From contig NZ_JAYJJW010000001.1 in assembly GCF_035481675.1 (NCBI RefSeq), positions 1,054,001 through 1,118,000 on the forward strand: a stretch of DNA of 64,000 nt. The letters are read 5' to 3'. Below the pieces are notes generated by a model that did not search any database, was not told the origin of the DNA, and saw only the letters and a program-made list of their open reading frames with translations. The position numbers were made by a program, and so were the translations under genes. The number at the start of each line of letters is the position of its first letter. The first letter of the stretch is position 1. Positions 22,474-31,548 of the stretch are shown here, piece by piece. Source of the DNA: Alteriqipengyuania_B sp035481675 (GTDB lineage: Bacteria > Pseudomonadota > Alphaproteobacteria > Sphingomonadales > Sphingomonadaceae).

Positions 22474-24336
22474 ATGGACACGACGAAATTCACACGCCGC
22501 CAGACCCTCGCATCGCTCGGTGCGGGGGTTTCGCTTACCGCGCTTCCGGGATGTGCGCAAAAACTGGCACAGCCCGCCGCACCGCAGGCCGGCGGACTGA
22601 TGCCCATCGACAATGCATCGGCCAACGCCTTCCTCGAACGGATCGCCTACAACCTGCTGAAGCACGAGCCGGAGCGGGCGACCGGTCTCGGCGTCGATAC
22701 CGGCGAATACGCCTATCTTCGCGGACAGCTGGAAGACCAGTCGCCCGATGGCCAGGCGGCGCTGGCCGAGACCCTCAAAAGCGACCTCGCCCTGGTCCGC
22801 TCGCTCGACACCTCCGCGCTCGATGCCGACACGCGCACCAGCCTGGAAGTGGTCGAAAGCGCCTACGACGTCGCGACGGCTGGGTTCGACCTTCCCTATG
22901 GCGACATTCCCATCGGCAGCTGGCGCACGGCGCCCTATGTTGTGATCCAGAACGTCGGGACCTATCTCGACATGCCGCGCTTCCTCGACAGCACGCACCC
23001 GCTGAAGACGCCGGACGATGCGGAGGCCTATGCCGAGCGGCTGCGCGCCCTACCCGCCGTGCTCGATGGGGAACTGGCGCGGATGCGCGAGGCCCGCGGG
23101 ATGGGCGTAGTCCCGCCTTCCTTCCTGCTCGACAAGGCGATCGCGCAGATGGAAAGCACCTTGTCCATGGCGCGCAGCGGGGAGCTGTTCCTGGCCCAAC
23201 TTTCGGAGAATCTGTCGGATACCGGCATCGCCCGCGCGTGGCCGATGGAATTGAACCCGCTCGTCACCGGGCCGATTGCCGGCGCGCTCGCCCGCCAGCT
23301 GTCCGAACTGAAGGTGCAGCGCGGCATGGCGACCGGCGATCCCGGCATGTCCGCCCGCCCGCGCGGCGACGAATGGTATGCGTGGGCGCTGCGGTCCAGC
23401 ACCACCACCACCATGTCGCCCGACGAGGTGCACGAACAGGGCCTCGACGAACTGGCGCTGCTGCATGACCGGATGGACCCGATCCTGCGCGAAATCGGCT
23501 ACACCTCCGGCACGGTGGGAGAGCGGATGCAGGCGCTGAGCGAAGATCCGCGCTACAAGTTTGCCGAAGGCGATCCCGGCCGCGCGGAGATCATGGCCTT
23601 CATCGAAGAGCGTATCGGCTGGATCAAGGGCCAGATGCCGCGCGCTTTCAACACGCTGGTCGATCCCCGCCTGGAAGTGAAGCGTCTGCCGCTGGCCGAA
23701 GAACCCGGCGCGCCGGGCGCCTATGGCGGCGCGGGCAGCAAGGACGGCTCAATTCCGGGGCGCATGTGGATCAACCTGCGCACCACCGACCTGCACCGCA
23801 AATACGACCTCGCCGACCTGACCTATCACGAGACCATTCCCGGCCACGTGTGGGAAGGCGAATATTCCAACCGCCTGCCGCTGATCCGCTCCATCCTCGC
23901 CTTCAACGCCTTCAGCGAAGGCTGGGCGCTGTATGCCGAACAGCTGGCCGACGAGCTTGGCGCCTATGACGATTTCAAGGTCGGCCGCCTCGGCTATCTC
24001 CAGTCGCTCGCCTTCCGTGCCTGCCGCATGGTGGTGGACACCGGTCTCCATCACAAGCGCTGGAGCCGCGAGCGCGCGGTCGATTTCTTCGTCGAGCGCA
24101 ACGGATCGAAGCGGGAGGAAGTCGAAAGCGAGGTCGACCGCTATTGCAGCTGGCCCGGCCAGGCCTGCGGCTACAAGCTGGGCCACAGCGAGATCGTGCG
24201 CCAGCGCGGCCGCGCGCAGGCGGCGATGGGCTCGGCCTACGACTTCAAGGGCTTCAACGACGCCGTGATCCTGGGCGGCAACGCGCCGCTGGACGTGCTG
24301 GCGAAGAACGTTGACCGCTACATCGCGAGTGTGTGA
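22474..24336 (+). CDS. DUF885 family metallohydrolase, Tat-exported lipoprotein
   Basis: This 620-residue protein has a twin-arginine signal (TRRQTLASLG) running into a lipobox-like LPGC near residue 26, so it is probably exported folded and lipid-anchored. The metal site is HETIPGH near residue 455 with a downstream Glu in AFSEGWALYAEQ. DUF885 proteins are M32/M3-like peptidase relatives of poorly known substrate. The ATG at 22474 is chosen because the signal starts there; an upstream ATG at 22438 would bury it. Its stop overlaps the convergent GH16 gene by 19 bases. Confidence 0.87.
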   Translation: MDTTKFTRRQTLASLGAGVSLTALPGCAQKLAQPAAPQAGGLMPIDNASANAFLERIAYNLLKHEPERATGLGVDTGEYAYLRGQLEDQSPDGQAALAETLKSDLALVRSLDTSALDADTRTSLEVVESAYDVATAGFDLPYGDIPIGSWRTAPYVVIQNVGTYLDMPRFLDSTHPLKTPDDAEAYAERLRALPAVLDGELARMREARGMGVVPPSFLLDKAIAQMESTLSMARSGELFLAQLSENLSDTGIARAWPMELNPLVTGPIAGALARQLSELKVQRGMATGDPGMSARPRGDEWYAWALRSSTTTTMSPDEVHEQGLDELALLHDRMDPILREIGYTSGTVGERMQALSEDPRYKFAEGDPGRAEIMAFIEERIGWIKGQMPRAFNTLVDPRLEVKRLPLAEEPGAPGAYGGAGSKDGSIPGRMWINLRTTDLHRKYDLADLTYHETIPGHVWEGEYSNRLPLIRSILAFNAFSEGWALYAEQLADELGAYDDFKVGRLGYLQSLAFRACRMVVDTGLHHKRWSRERAVDFFVERNGSKREEVESEVDRYCSWPGQACGYKLGHSEIVRQRGRAQAAMGSAYDFKGFNDAVILGGNAPLDVLAKNVDRYIASV

Positions 24337-25295
24337 CCGCGTGCGGCGGGAGCAGCCTCAGCGCGGCTCCACACGCGGACCCAGTCCACTTCCATCGCCA
24401 GTTCGCCGCCCTTGATCCGGTCGACCGTTTCCTGCGGCACGCCGTAATAGGGCGTGTCGATGGAATTGACGTTGAAGGGATAGACGCCGCCGACCGCGAA
24501 ATTGAGGATGATGTACTGCTCGCGGTCGGAGCGCCACGCGCCGTAGCGTTCGATATCGGCCTTGGTGACACGGTAGTATTCGATATCGTCGACCGAGAAT
24601 ATCAGCGCGTCGGGCGTGCGCTCCACGGCATAGGTGTGCCAGCCGCTGACATCCTGGCCTTGCGGGAAGTAGTAGCGCTTCAGGATCGGGGTATCCCCCG
24701 AATAGCCGGGCCCGTGGATGGCCGAGTTCACCCACGTGGGATCGCCGACATATTCCATGATGTCGGTCTCGCCCGAATCCGGCCACTGGCCATAGCCGAG
24801 CATCCAGAACGCGGGCCACACGCCGACTGCCACCGGCATGCGGATGCGCGCGGCGACCTTGCCGTAGGTCACGTTGACCTTGTCGCGCGTGTTGATGCGA
24901 CCGGACACGAAATCGACTTCGCGGCCGGTCGGTGTGGTATAGTTCTCTTGCCAGACGGGCTTCAGCACGAGCGCGCCGCCATCCGCGCCTGCGGGGCGGG
25001 AGAACGAGATCGTCTCGGCAGAATCGATATACGCTTGCTGCTCGTTGTTTACGAAGAACGAAGGCCCTTCGACTGTCCAGACATTGCGATCGAGCGTGCC
25101 GGTGTCGAATTCGTCGGACCACACCAGCTGGAGCGTTGCCGGCGGGGTCGGCGTCGGCGTCGGCGTCGCGGTCGGCGGCGGGCTGGAGGGGCGCGCGATG
25201 ACGCCGGAGCCACCACCCCCGCCCTCGCCCCCGCCGCAGGATGCGAGCGCCAATGCGCCGAGCGAAGTGGCAAGAATGCTGCGAAGTCCTGGCAT
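24318..25295 (-). CDS. glycoside hydrolase family 16 lipoprotein
   Basis: This is a secreted beta-glucanase-like enzyme of 325 residues with lipobox ALASC (Cys near residue 20), a Gly-rich stretch, a Thr-Pro linker (PTATPTPTPTPP) and a GH16 jelly-roll domain. The catalytic E-x-D-x-x-E is seen in GETDIMEYVG near residue 165, with WPAFWMLG just before it. It probably cuts a beta-1,3/1,4-linked or sulfated algal polysaccharide; the exact substrate is unknown. GGGAGAG precedes the ATG at 25295. No polysaccharide-utilisation cluster surrounds it. Confidence 0.9.
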   Translation of the reverse strand: MPGLRSILATSLGALALASCGGGEGGGGGSGVIARPSSPPPTATPTPTPTPPATLQLVWSDEFDTGTLDRNVWTVEGPSFFVNNEQQAYIDSAETISFSRPAGADGGALVLKPVWQENYTTPTGREVDFVSGRINTRDKVNVTYGKVAARIRMPVAVGVWPAFWMLGYGQWPDSGETDIMEYVGDPTWVNSAIHGPGYSGDTPILKRYYFPQGQDVSGWHTYAVERTPDALIFSVDDIEYYRVTKADIERYGAWRSDREQYIILNFAVGGVYPFNVNSIDTPYYGVPQETVDRIKGGELAMEVDWVRVWSRAEAAPAARGHTLAM

Positions 25296-25389
25296 AGCTT
25301 CTCTCCCGGTCATCGCCGCCCGGCCAGGGCGCCGGCGGCTGATAACGTTCACAGAAGCTAAACTGCCGACCCTGCGATTGGCAAGGCCG

Positions 25390-25405
25390 GCGCATAGCTA
25401 TGCGC
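25390..25405. repeat. 16-bp perfect palindrome
   Basis: GCGCATAGCTATGCGC is self-complementary and lies between the DUF937 stop (25409, reverse strand) and the GH16 start. It has no T-run, so its use as a terminator is uncertain. Confidence 0.4.
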
Positions 25406-25408
25406 GGG

Positions 25409-25963
25409 TCAGCGGCGCGCCATTCCGGCCACGACCTGCGTCAGCAGCCCGCCGAGCGCACCGCCCAGTGCGCCGCCTCCGGCGCCCCCGCCCTGCCCGG
25501 CAGGCGCCTGCTTGTCCATCATGTAGCCGACCACGGCCATGGCGAGGATCGGGAGCATCTTCTTCAGGATGGCGCTGTCGATCCCGGTCGATCCGGCAAC
25601 CTCTTCCGCCACCCCGCGGCTGACGTCCTTGCTGCCGAAAATCTGGCCGAGGATGTCGTTGCCGGGCGCGGCCGGGGTCGGGTCCTTCTTCAGCACCGCG
25701 TCGATCAGCATCCCGCCGAGCCCGCCGGCAAGGCCGCCCCCCGCGGCGGAGCCTGCACCGCCGCCCATCGATCGACCCAGGATGTCGCCGAGCCCGCCCA
25801 GGCCGCCGCCTTGCGGCGCGGAGGTCGACTGGCGGCCCATCCCGGCCACGATGGCAGGCAACAAGGCGCCCGCGCCGACCTTCGCGGTCTGCTCGTCGAT
25901 GCCGAGCTCGTTCGCCATGCTGGCGATGACGCCGCTGTTCTGCAGAATCTGGTTTAGGTTCAT
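25409..25963 (-). CDS. DUF937 (YidB-like) family protein
   Basis: This 184-residue protein has an N-terminal helical DUF937 module (MNLNQILQNSGVIASMANELGIDEQTAKVGAGALLPAIVAGM) and a second related module (about 95-145, DILGQIFGSKDVSRGVAEEVAGSTGID). Long Gly-rich stretches separate and follow them. It has no signal peptide. The family's function is unknown. It follows the next DUF937-type gene after 13 bases, so the two form an operon. Confidence 0.82.
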   Translation of the reverse strand: MNLNQILQNSGVIASMANELGIDEQTAKVGAGALLPAIVAGMGRQSTSAPQGGGLGGLGDILGRSMGGGAGSAAGGGLAGGLGGMLIDAVLKKDPTPAAPGNDILGQIFGSKDVSRGVAEEVAGSTGIDSAILKKMLPILAMAVVGYMMDKQAPAGQGGGAGGGALGGALGGLLTQVVAGMARR

Positions 25964-25976
25964 GCCGTGCGCTCCC

Positions 25977-26309
25977 TTATTTCTTGCCGAAAAGGCCGCC
26001 GAGCATGCCGCCGCCCGAACCGAGGATGTCGTTGAGCGGGTTTCCGTCGCCGTCCTTGTCGAGCATGGAGGCGAATTTCGTCAGCGAGCCTTCGCCGCCG
26101 ATATGTTCGCGCACCTGTTCCAGGATGCCGGCGTCGAGACCGGTCTTCGCCGCCGCTTCCTGCACCGTGTCGCCATCGGCCTGGTGGCCTTCGGCAAGGC
26201 CGGCGATCGCCTTGGCCGCCTGTTCCTTGTCGATACCCAATTTGGCGGCAAGATTGTCGACCGTCGGGTGGTCGCTGACTTTGTCGAAGATGGAATCGAA
26301 CAGGCTCAT
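25977..26309 (-). CDS. DUF937-type small helical protein
   Basis: This 110-residue protein is related to its downstream neighbour: a helical repeat (DNLAAKLGIDKEQAAKAIAGLAEG, then AAAKTGLDAGILEQVREHIGGEG) and a Gly-rich end GSGGGMLGGLFGKK. It also has an Asp-rich stretch (LDKDGDGNPLND) that looks like a calcium-binding loop. Its function is unknown. AAGGAG precedes the ATG at 26309 and sits in the loop of a perfect 11-bp hairpin that includes the start codon. Confidence 0.75.
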   Translation of the reverse strand: MSLFDSIFDKVSDHPTVDNLAAKLGIDKEQAAKAIAGLAEGHQADGDTVQEAAAKTGLDAGILEQVREHIGGEGSLTKFASMLDKDGDGNPLNDILGSGGGMLGGLFGKK

Positions 26310-26344
26310 GGTGACGCTCCTTCTATTGCTAGGGCGTCACCATG
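26307..26344 (-). promoter_or_regulatory. start-codon hairpin with ribosome binding site in the loop
   Basis: CATGGTGACGC and GCGTCACCATG are perfect 11-bp inverted arms around a 16-base loop. On the transcript the Shine-Dalgarno AAGGAG is in the loop up to its last G, and the start codon is the end of the 3' arm. The 5' arm begins a four-codon frame (ATG GTG ACG CCC TAG). No EcfG-like promoter was found upstream. Confidence 0.6.
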
Positions 26345-26370
26345 CCTCGCGGGCGGCAATTCTCAAACCC

Positions 26371-29319
26371 CTAGCGCCCCGATGCAGCCGATCCCGCGCC
26401 CGCACCGCCGCTTTCGGGCAGGACGACGATCTTCACCGCCTCACCCGGCACGAAGTACTTGGCGGCCAGCGCGCGCATTTCTTCGGGCGTCGTTTCGGTG
26501 AAGTCCGGCAACAGAGTGGCGAGCTGTGCGACGCGGCTCTCGTCCGTCGTCGCGCCTTCGACCTGGCCCAGCCAGAAGGCGTGGCCCGTCTGCACTCGCA
26601 GCAGCAGCTGCTTGAGCGGTTCGGTCACGCGGGCAAGTTCGTCCGCATCGGGGCCATTGGCGGCAAGGTCTGCCGCAATCGCCTCCGCTTCGGTGAAGAA
26701 GGCATCGGCCGTTTCCGGCGGCAATTGGGCCAGCGCCAGCATGTTGCCGCCGCTGTCGATATCGACCGGCCACTGCGAGACGACCTGCGGCGAATAGCTC
26801 GCCCCGGCCTTTTCGCGCAGCGCATCCATCAACCGGTTGTTGAAAAGCTGGGACAGGATTTCGAGCTTGCGGGCCTCGGCCAGGTTGGCGGAGCCGCCCC
26901 CCGTCTCCCAAGCAACGGCGGCCGCCGCCTGGTCCGCCGCGCCGCGATGGGTCAGGCGGATCGGTTCGGGCGTGCCGTCGAGGAAGGGGACCGCGCGCGC
27001 GGCGACGCCGGCGGGCAAGGGTTCGCGCACCGGGATCGCGCCGAAGGTTTCGGCAAGCGCGGCAACCGTCTCTTCCGCCTCGATATCGCCGAAGACGAGG
27101 ACTTCGACCGGGCCCTGCTTCAGGATCGGCTCCCACACGGCGCGGTATTCGGCGCTGGTGACATCGGCGATTTCGGCCGGCGTGGGCGTCTGGTAGCGCC
27201 CGTCCTTGCCGGCGAGCAGCCATGACAGGTCGCGATTGATCACGCCCACGGGGCTGGCGCCATAGCTCTCGTAACCAGTCTGCAGCGCCGATTTCGCGCG
27301 GCGCAACGGCGCCTCGTCCCAGCGCGGATCGGCGAGCTTGCCGGCAAACAGGTACAGCTGGTCGCGCACATCGGCACGGCGCGTTTCCGCATTCATCGAG
27401 AACACGCCTTCGCCGATCTCGAAATCGAAGCCGAACTTGCGACCCGTGGCGATGCGGTCGAGGTCCTCGAGGTCGAGCTCGCCCAGCCCTTGCGGGACGA
27501 GGGCATATTGGCCGAGCGCGATTTCCGGTGCCTGGTCGGGCGTGAAGGCACGGAAGCCTGCGCCCCAGCGCACTTTCACCGTCGCACGGCCGGGCTCGTT
27601 GGTCGTCGGCCAGATCAGCGCCGTCACGCCGTTGTCGAATTCGATACGCTGGAAACCCAGCCGCGAAATCGAGCGGCGATCCGTGACCGTTCCCGGCGTG
27701 CCAAGGGCGGGAAGATCGGCGAAGCTGCGCAGGTTCGCATCGCCCCGGATGTTTTCGGGCAGTTCGAGCGGACGCGTCAGCGCGAGGCGCAGCGCGCTAT
27801 CGCCGCCATCCGGTGCCTCGGGCGTGACCAGCACGGCGCGGACCGCGGTCGCTTCGAACAGACGCTTGGTGCGGCGGAAGATCTCTTCGGGATTGTAGCG
27901 GTCGGTCAGGCCGGTGACGAGCTCAAGCCGGGTCTGCGGTGTAGCGATCATCTCGCGGATATCGACGGCGGTCACGATCTCGTCGGCAAGCCCTGCGCCC
28001 GCTGCGACCGATTCCTGCTCAAGGCCGGTCTCGAAGGCGAGGATGAATTCGGCCGCCTCGCGGTCGATTTCCTGCTGGCTCGGCGGGTTGGCGAGCGCAT
28101 CCTCGATCACCAGCCGGACATCTTCCAGCGCACCTTCCCAATCGCCGTCGATGGGCGTCAGCGAAACGAAGGTACCGTTGGCCGAGCGGGCGACGTCGTT
28201 GGTGCCGACCTGCGCGGCAAGGAAACGCGCATCGCCGCGCGCGCGGCTTTCCAGCCGGCGGTTGATGATCGACATGGCCAGCTGGTCTAGCATGAGCCCG
28301 CGATTGTATTCGAGGTTGTCGGTCACCTGCTCCCACGGGCGCATGTAGGCGAGGCTCACCGAATGCGGCAGGTCCGGCTCAACCACCACCTCGATCGCGT
28401 CGAGCGGGAATGCGGGATCGGCATCGGCGGGCGGCTGCGGCGCGCCGAAATCGGGTTGCGCCGGGACCGGGCCGGGGACCGACCAGTCGCCGAAATATTT
28501 CTCGATCAGGCCGGCCATCACCCGCGCATCGATATCGCCGACCGCGCTGATAACGGTCAGTTCGGGCCGGTACCATCGGTCGTGGAAGGCCTGCACGCTG
28601 TCCGGGGTCGCCGCCTGCAGCGTCGCGACCGTGCCGATGGGCGACCGTTCGGCGAGCAGTTGGCCGCGGTAGAACGTCTCGCGCGAGGCATCGAAGGCGC
28701 GCTGGCCGGGTCCTGCCCGCTCGCGCAGTTCGGCGAGCACGATCGGCACTTCGGCGGCGAGGTTGGCTTGCGAGAACACCGGATCGCGCATCATGCCCGA
28801 GAGCAGCCGGAAGGATTCGTCCAGCTTGGCCGGCGTCGCGTTGGGCAGGTCGAGCTGGTAGACCGTGTGCGTCGGGCTCGTCTCGGCATTGGTGTCGCTG
28901 CCGAAGGACGCGCCGAGGCGCTGCCACGTCGGGATAGCCTCGCCCGCCGCGAGATACTTGGATTCGCGGAAGGACAGGTGCTCGATCAGGTGGGCAAAGC
29001 CGCGCTCCGCCTCACGCTCGTACATGGACCCGGCGTCGATGCGAATACGGATGGAAACCTGCCCCGGCGGCACGCCGTTGCGGCGCGTGGCGTAGCGGAC
29101 GCCGTTCTCCATTTCGCCGAAATACCACGCCGGATCGACCGGGATGTCGCCGCCGCGGAACAGCCACGGATCCTCGCGATCGATCGCCTGCGGTTCGGGA
29201 ACGGATACGGCGGCGCGGACCGGCGTGTTCGAATCCTGCGCCAGCAACGGCAGTGGTAGCAGGGCAAATCCGGCGAGCAGGAAAGCGAAAGCCCTGGCGG
29301 GGCGCAATTTCGATGTCAT
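26371..29319 (-). CDS. M16 family zinc metalloprotease (pitrilysin-like)
   Basis: This 982-residue periplasmic protease has a Sec signal peptide (FAFLLAGFALLPLPLLAQ, cleaved near residue 28). The inverted zinc motif is HLIEH near residue 120 (FAHLIEHLSF), with the third ligand Glu in VLAELRERAG about 76 residues later. Two further M16 C-terminal domains follow, giving the four-domain pitrilysin layout; the second half lacks the zinc motif, as usual. It would degrade peptides or misfolded proteins. The ATG at 29319 begins the signal peptide. Confidence 0.92.
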   Translation of the reverse strand: MTSKLRPARAFAFLLAGFALLPLPLLAQDSNTPVRAAVSVPEPQAIDREDPWLFRGGDIPVDPAWYFGEMENGVRYATRRNGVPPGQVSIRIRIDAGSMYEREAERGFAHLIEHLSFRESKYLAAGEAIPTWQRLGASFGSDTNAETSPTHTVYQLDLPNATPAKLDESFRLLSGMMRDPVFSQANLAAEVPIVLAELRERAGPGQRAFDASRETFYRGQLLAERSPIGTVATLQAATPDSVQAFHDRWYRPELTVISAVGDIDARVMAGLIEKYFGDWSVPGPVPAQPDFGAPQPPADADPAFPLDAIEVVVEPDLPHSVSLAYMRPWEQVTDNLEYNRGLMLDQLAMSIINRRLESRARGDARFLAAQVGTNDVARSANGTFVSLTPIDGDWEGALEDVRLVIEDALANPPSQQEIDREAAEFILAFETGLEQESVAAGAGLADEIVTAVDIREMIATPQTRLELVTGLTDRYNPEEIFRRTKRLFEATAVRAVLVTPEAPDGGDSALRLALTRPLELPENIRGDANLRSFADLPALGTPGTVTDRRSISRLGFQRIEFDNGVTALIWPTTNEPGRATVKVRWGAGFRAFTPDQAPEIALGQYALVPQGLGELDLEDLDRIATGRKFGFDFEIGEGVFSMNAETRRADVRDQLYLFAGKLADPRWDEAPLRRAKSALQTGYESYGASPVGVINRDLSWLLAGKDGRYQTPTPAEIADVTSAEYRAVWEPILKQGPVEVLVFGDIEAEETVAALAETFGAIPVREPLPAGVAARAVPFLDGTPEPIRLTHRGAADQAAAAVAWETGGGSANLAEARKLEILSQLFNNRLMDALREKAGASYSPQVVSQWPVDIDSGGNMLALAQLPPETADAFFTEAEAIAADLAANGPDADELARVTEPLKQLLLRVQTGHAFWLGQVEGATTDESRVAQLATLLPDFTETTPEEMRALAAKYFVPGEAVKIVVLPESGGAGAGSAASGR

Positions 29320-29425
29320 GGGGCACCCAAGCACGAAAGCCCCTGAAGGTTTGGTGAATGCGGACGTTTTTGCCGGATGTCTGCCCATTGCAGGCGCAAC
29401 GCCGCACTCCTAGATGCACTGCATC

Positions 29426-30004
29426 ATGTATATCGAAACCGAACCGACCCCGAACCCGTCCACCGTCAAGTTCCTGCCGCATCGCACGGTCATGGAAAGC
29501 GGGACCCGCGACTTCGCCTCGCCGGAGGATGCCGAGGCCAGTCCGCTCGCCCAGGCCCTGTTCGACACGGGCATGGTCACCGGCGTGTTCTTCGGGGCCG
29601 ACTTCGTATCCGTATCCGCCCCTCCCGGTACCGACTGGTCGGCCCTGAAGCCGCAGATCACCGGCGTGCTGCTCGACCATTTCGTGTCCGGCGCCCCGCT
29701 GTTCGCACCCGGCACCGCCGCCGGCATCAGCGTCCCGGCAGAAGACGACGAAATGATCGAGGACGATCCCGCCGACGCGGAAATCGTCGCGCAAATCCAC
29801 GAATTGCTGGAAACGCGCATTCGCCCGGCGGTGGCCGGTGACGGCGGCGACATCCAGTACCGCGGCTTTCGCGAAGGCGTGGTCTACCTCACCATGCAGG
29901 GTGCCTGCGCCGGTTGCCCTTCGTCCGAAGCGACGCTGAAGCATGGCATCGAAGGCCTTTTGAAACATTATGTGCCGGAAGTGGTTGAAGTTCGCGCAGC
30001 CTGA
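29426..30004 (+). CDS. NfuA-type iron-sulfur carrier (NifU family)
   Basis: This Fe-S cluster carrier of 192 residues has an N-terminal Nfu domain (TEPTPNPSTVKFLP) and a C-terminal NifU domain with the cluster-binding C-x-x-C in GACAGCPSS near residue 160. It delivers clusters to target enzymes. The ATG at 29426 (MYIETEPTPNP) matches the family start. It is divergent from the M16 protease and 24 bases upstream of the RutE-like gene. Confidence 0.92.
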   Translation: MYIETEPTPNPSTVKFLPHRTVMESGTRDFASPEDAEASPLAQALFDTGMVTGVFFGADFVSVSAPPGTDWSALKPQITGVLLDHFVSGAPLFAPGTAAGISVPAEDDEMIEDDPADAEIVAQIHELLETRIRPAVAGDGGDIQYRGFREGVVYLTMQGACAGCPSSEATLKHGIEGLLKHYVPEVVEVRAA

Positions 30005-30028
30005 ATTTCATTTCTTCCGGAGCATCAC

Positions 30029-30622
30029 TTGACCGACACTCTTTCCGATTCCGCCCTCGACCTCATCTTCCGCGAAGCGCGCAGCTACAACGGCTGGCAC
30101 GACAAGGAAGTGTCGGACGAGGAAATCCGGCAGATCTACGAACTGCTGAAAATGGGGCCGACCTCTGCCAATTCGCAGCCCGGTCGCTTCGTGTGGTGCA
30201 AGTCGAAGGAAGCGAAGGAACGGCTCGCCAAGCATGCGAGCGAGGGCAATCAGGAGAAGATCCTGACCGCGCCCGTCTGCGTCATCGTGGGTTATGACAT
30301 CGATTTCCACGAGCAGCTGCCCTGGCTGTTCCCCCACACCGACGCCAAGAGCTGGTTCGAAGGCGACGAGGAAGGCCGCAAGGAAGGCGCGTTCCGCAAC
30401 TCGGCGCTCCAGGGCGCATACCTGATGCTCGCGGCGCGCGCGATCGGCCTCGATTGCGGCCCGATGTCGGGGTTCGACCAGGATGCGACGACCAAGGAAT
30501 TTTTCGCCGACGAGCCGAAGTACCGTGCCGACTGGCTGATCTCTATCGGCCACGGCGACCGGTCGACGATTTTCGACCGCAGCCCGCGTCCGGACTTCGA
30601 CCGCTTCAATCGGGTCGTCTAG
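30029..30622 (+). CDS. malonic semialdehyde reductase-like nitroreductase (RutE/HadB)
   Basis: This FMN-dependent nitroreductase-family enzyme of 197 residues is close to RutE, which reduces malonic semialdehyde in pyrimidine breakdown. Marks are the N-terminal FREARSYNGWHDKEV, LLKMGPTSANSQPGRFVW (FMN site) and GLDCGPMSGFD near residue 145. The start codon is TTG at 30029, with CGGAG 7 bases before it. No other rut genes are nearby, so the physiological role may be general aldehyde or quinone reduction. Confidence 0.88.
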   Translation: MTDTLSDSALDLIFREARSYNGWHDKEVSDEEIRQIYELLKMGPTSANSQPGRFVWCKSKEAKERLAKHASEGNQEKILTAPVCVIVGYDIDFHEQLPWLFPHTDAKSWFEGDEEGRKEGAFRNSALQGAYLMLAARAIGLDCGPMSGFDQDATTKEFFADEPKYRADWLISIGHGDRSTIFDRSPRPDFDRFNRVV

Positions 30623-30930
30623 GGTCTGTTCCCATTACTGGCGCGGAGCGTGGTTGGGAGCAATTGGCCCCAGCGAAGCGGTGTGCAAGGAATGGGAGCG
30701 CGGGAAATGCCGTGGCATTTCCAAGCTTCCGTGACGCGGCAAAGGGGCCAATTGACCCAATCCGAAGGACGGCAAGATGACTTCGATCTCGAACAAAACC
30801 GCGTTTGCTAAGGCATCCAGCCTTCGCTGCACGCAGTTTCGTCCGATATCTTCGTCATCTTGCCGCCACGCCCGTGCCAGTATTGGGTCCTGACCCTCGC
30901 ACTTCGCCAGCGCGGGTGTATGGGGGGCAG
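30623..30930. repeat. 308-bp non-coding block with nested inverted repeats
   Basis: This gap between the RutE-like gene and tsaB holds no convincing gene. It has four inverted repeats: CAATTGGCCCC (30661-30671) with GGGGCCAATTG (30744-30754); GGAAATGCC with GGCATTTCC, loop GT (30703-30722); CGGCAAGATGAC (30770-30781) with its complement (30854-30865); and GACCCAAT (30754-30761) with ATTGGGTC (30882-30889), which encloses the previous pair. The pattern suggests a dispersed palindromic (REP/MITE-like) element or a structured RNA. Confidence 0.5.
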
Positions 30931-31548
30931 GTGAGAACGCTCGCGATAGATTGCGCGACAGCCGCCTGCTCCGTCGCCCTGTTCGAAGGCGACCGCCTGC
31001 TTGCGGGCGACTGGCGCGAACTGGGCCGCGGGCACGCGGAACAGCTGGTGCCCATGGTCTCCGCCCTGCCCGATCGCGGGAAAGCGGAGCGGATATTGGT
31101 CGCACGCGGCCCCGGCAGTTTCACCGGCGTGCGCATCGGGATTGCCGCAGCGCGCGGATTCGGTCTCGCCTGGCAGGCAGAGGTGCTCGCCTACCCGACG
31201 CTCGCGCTGGTCGCCGCCATGGCCCGCAAGCGCGAGGGCGCGCAGAATATCGCCGTCGCGATGACCGGCGGGCACGGCGAATGGTTCGTGCAATCGTTCG
31301 GGAGCAATGGCGAGGCGCTGGGAGAGCTTGCTTCCCTCATCCCGGCACAAGCTGCCGAAGCGCTCAGCCAAGAGCTGGTTGCAGGCACGCAGGCGCAGGC
31401 CCTGGTGCAGCAGCGCGGGCACGGTACGGCGCTCGACATCCTCCCCGATGCGCGGGAGGCGCTGCTGCTTGCAGAAGAGCGCTTCACCGCCGACCTCTCC
31501 CCCCTCTACGGCCGCGCGCCCGACGCGAAGCTCCCGCAGGCGCGATGA
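30931..31548 (+). CDS. tsaB: tRNA threonylcarbamoyladenosine biosynthesis protein TsaB
   Basis: TsaB partners TsaD in making the t6A base of tRNAs. The 205-residue protein begins LAIDCATAACSVALF and has the ASKHA-type block RGPGSFTGVRIGIAAARG near residue 52-69. The GTG at 30931 is chosen because the family similarity starts there; the frame stays open upstream through the palindromic block. Its stop overlaps the rimI ATG (ATGA), so the two are translationally coupled. Confidence 0.9.
   Translation: MRTLAIDCATAACSVALFEGDRLLAGDWRELGRGHAEQLVPMVSALPDRGKAERILVARGPGSFTGVRIGIAAARGFGLAWQAEVLAYPTLALVAAMARKREGAQNIAVAMTGGHGEWFVQSFGSNGEALGELASLIPAQAAEALSQELVAGTQAQALVQQRGHGTALDILPDAREALLLAEERFTADLSPLYGRAPDAKLPQAR

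Noticed and set aside
25139..25182. GTCGGC hexamer repeats as a phase-variation tract
   Set aside because: They encode the Thr-Pro linker of the GH16 lipoprotein; six-base units keep the frame, so length changes would not switch the gene off.
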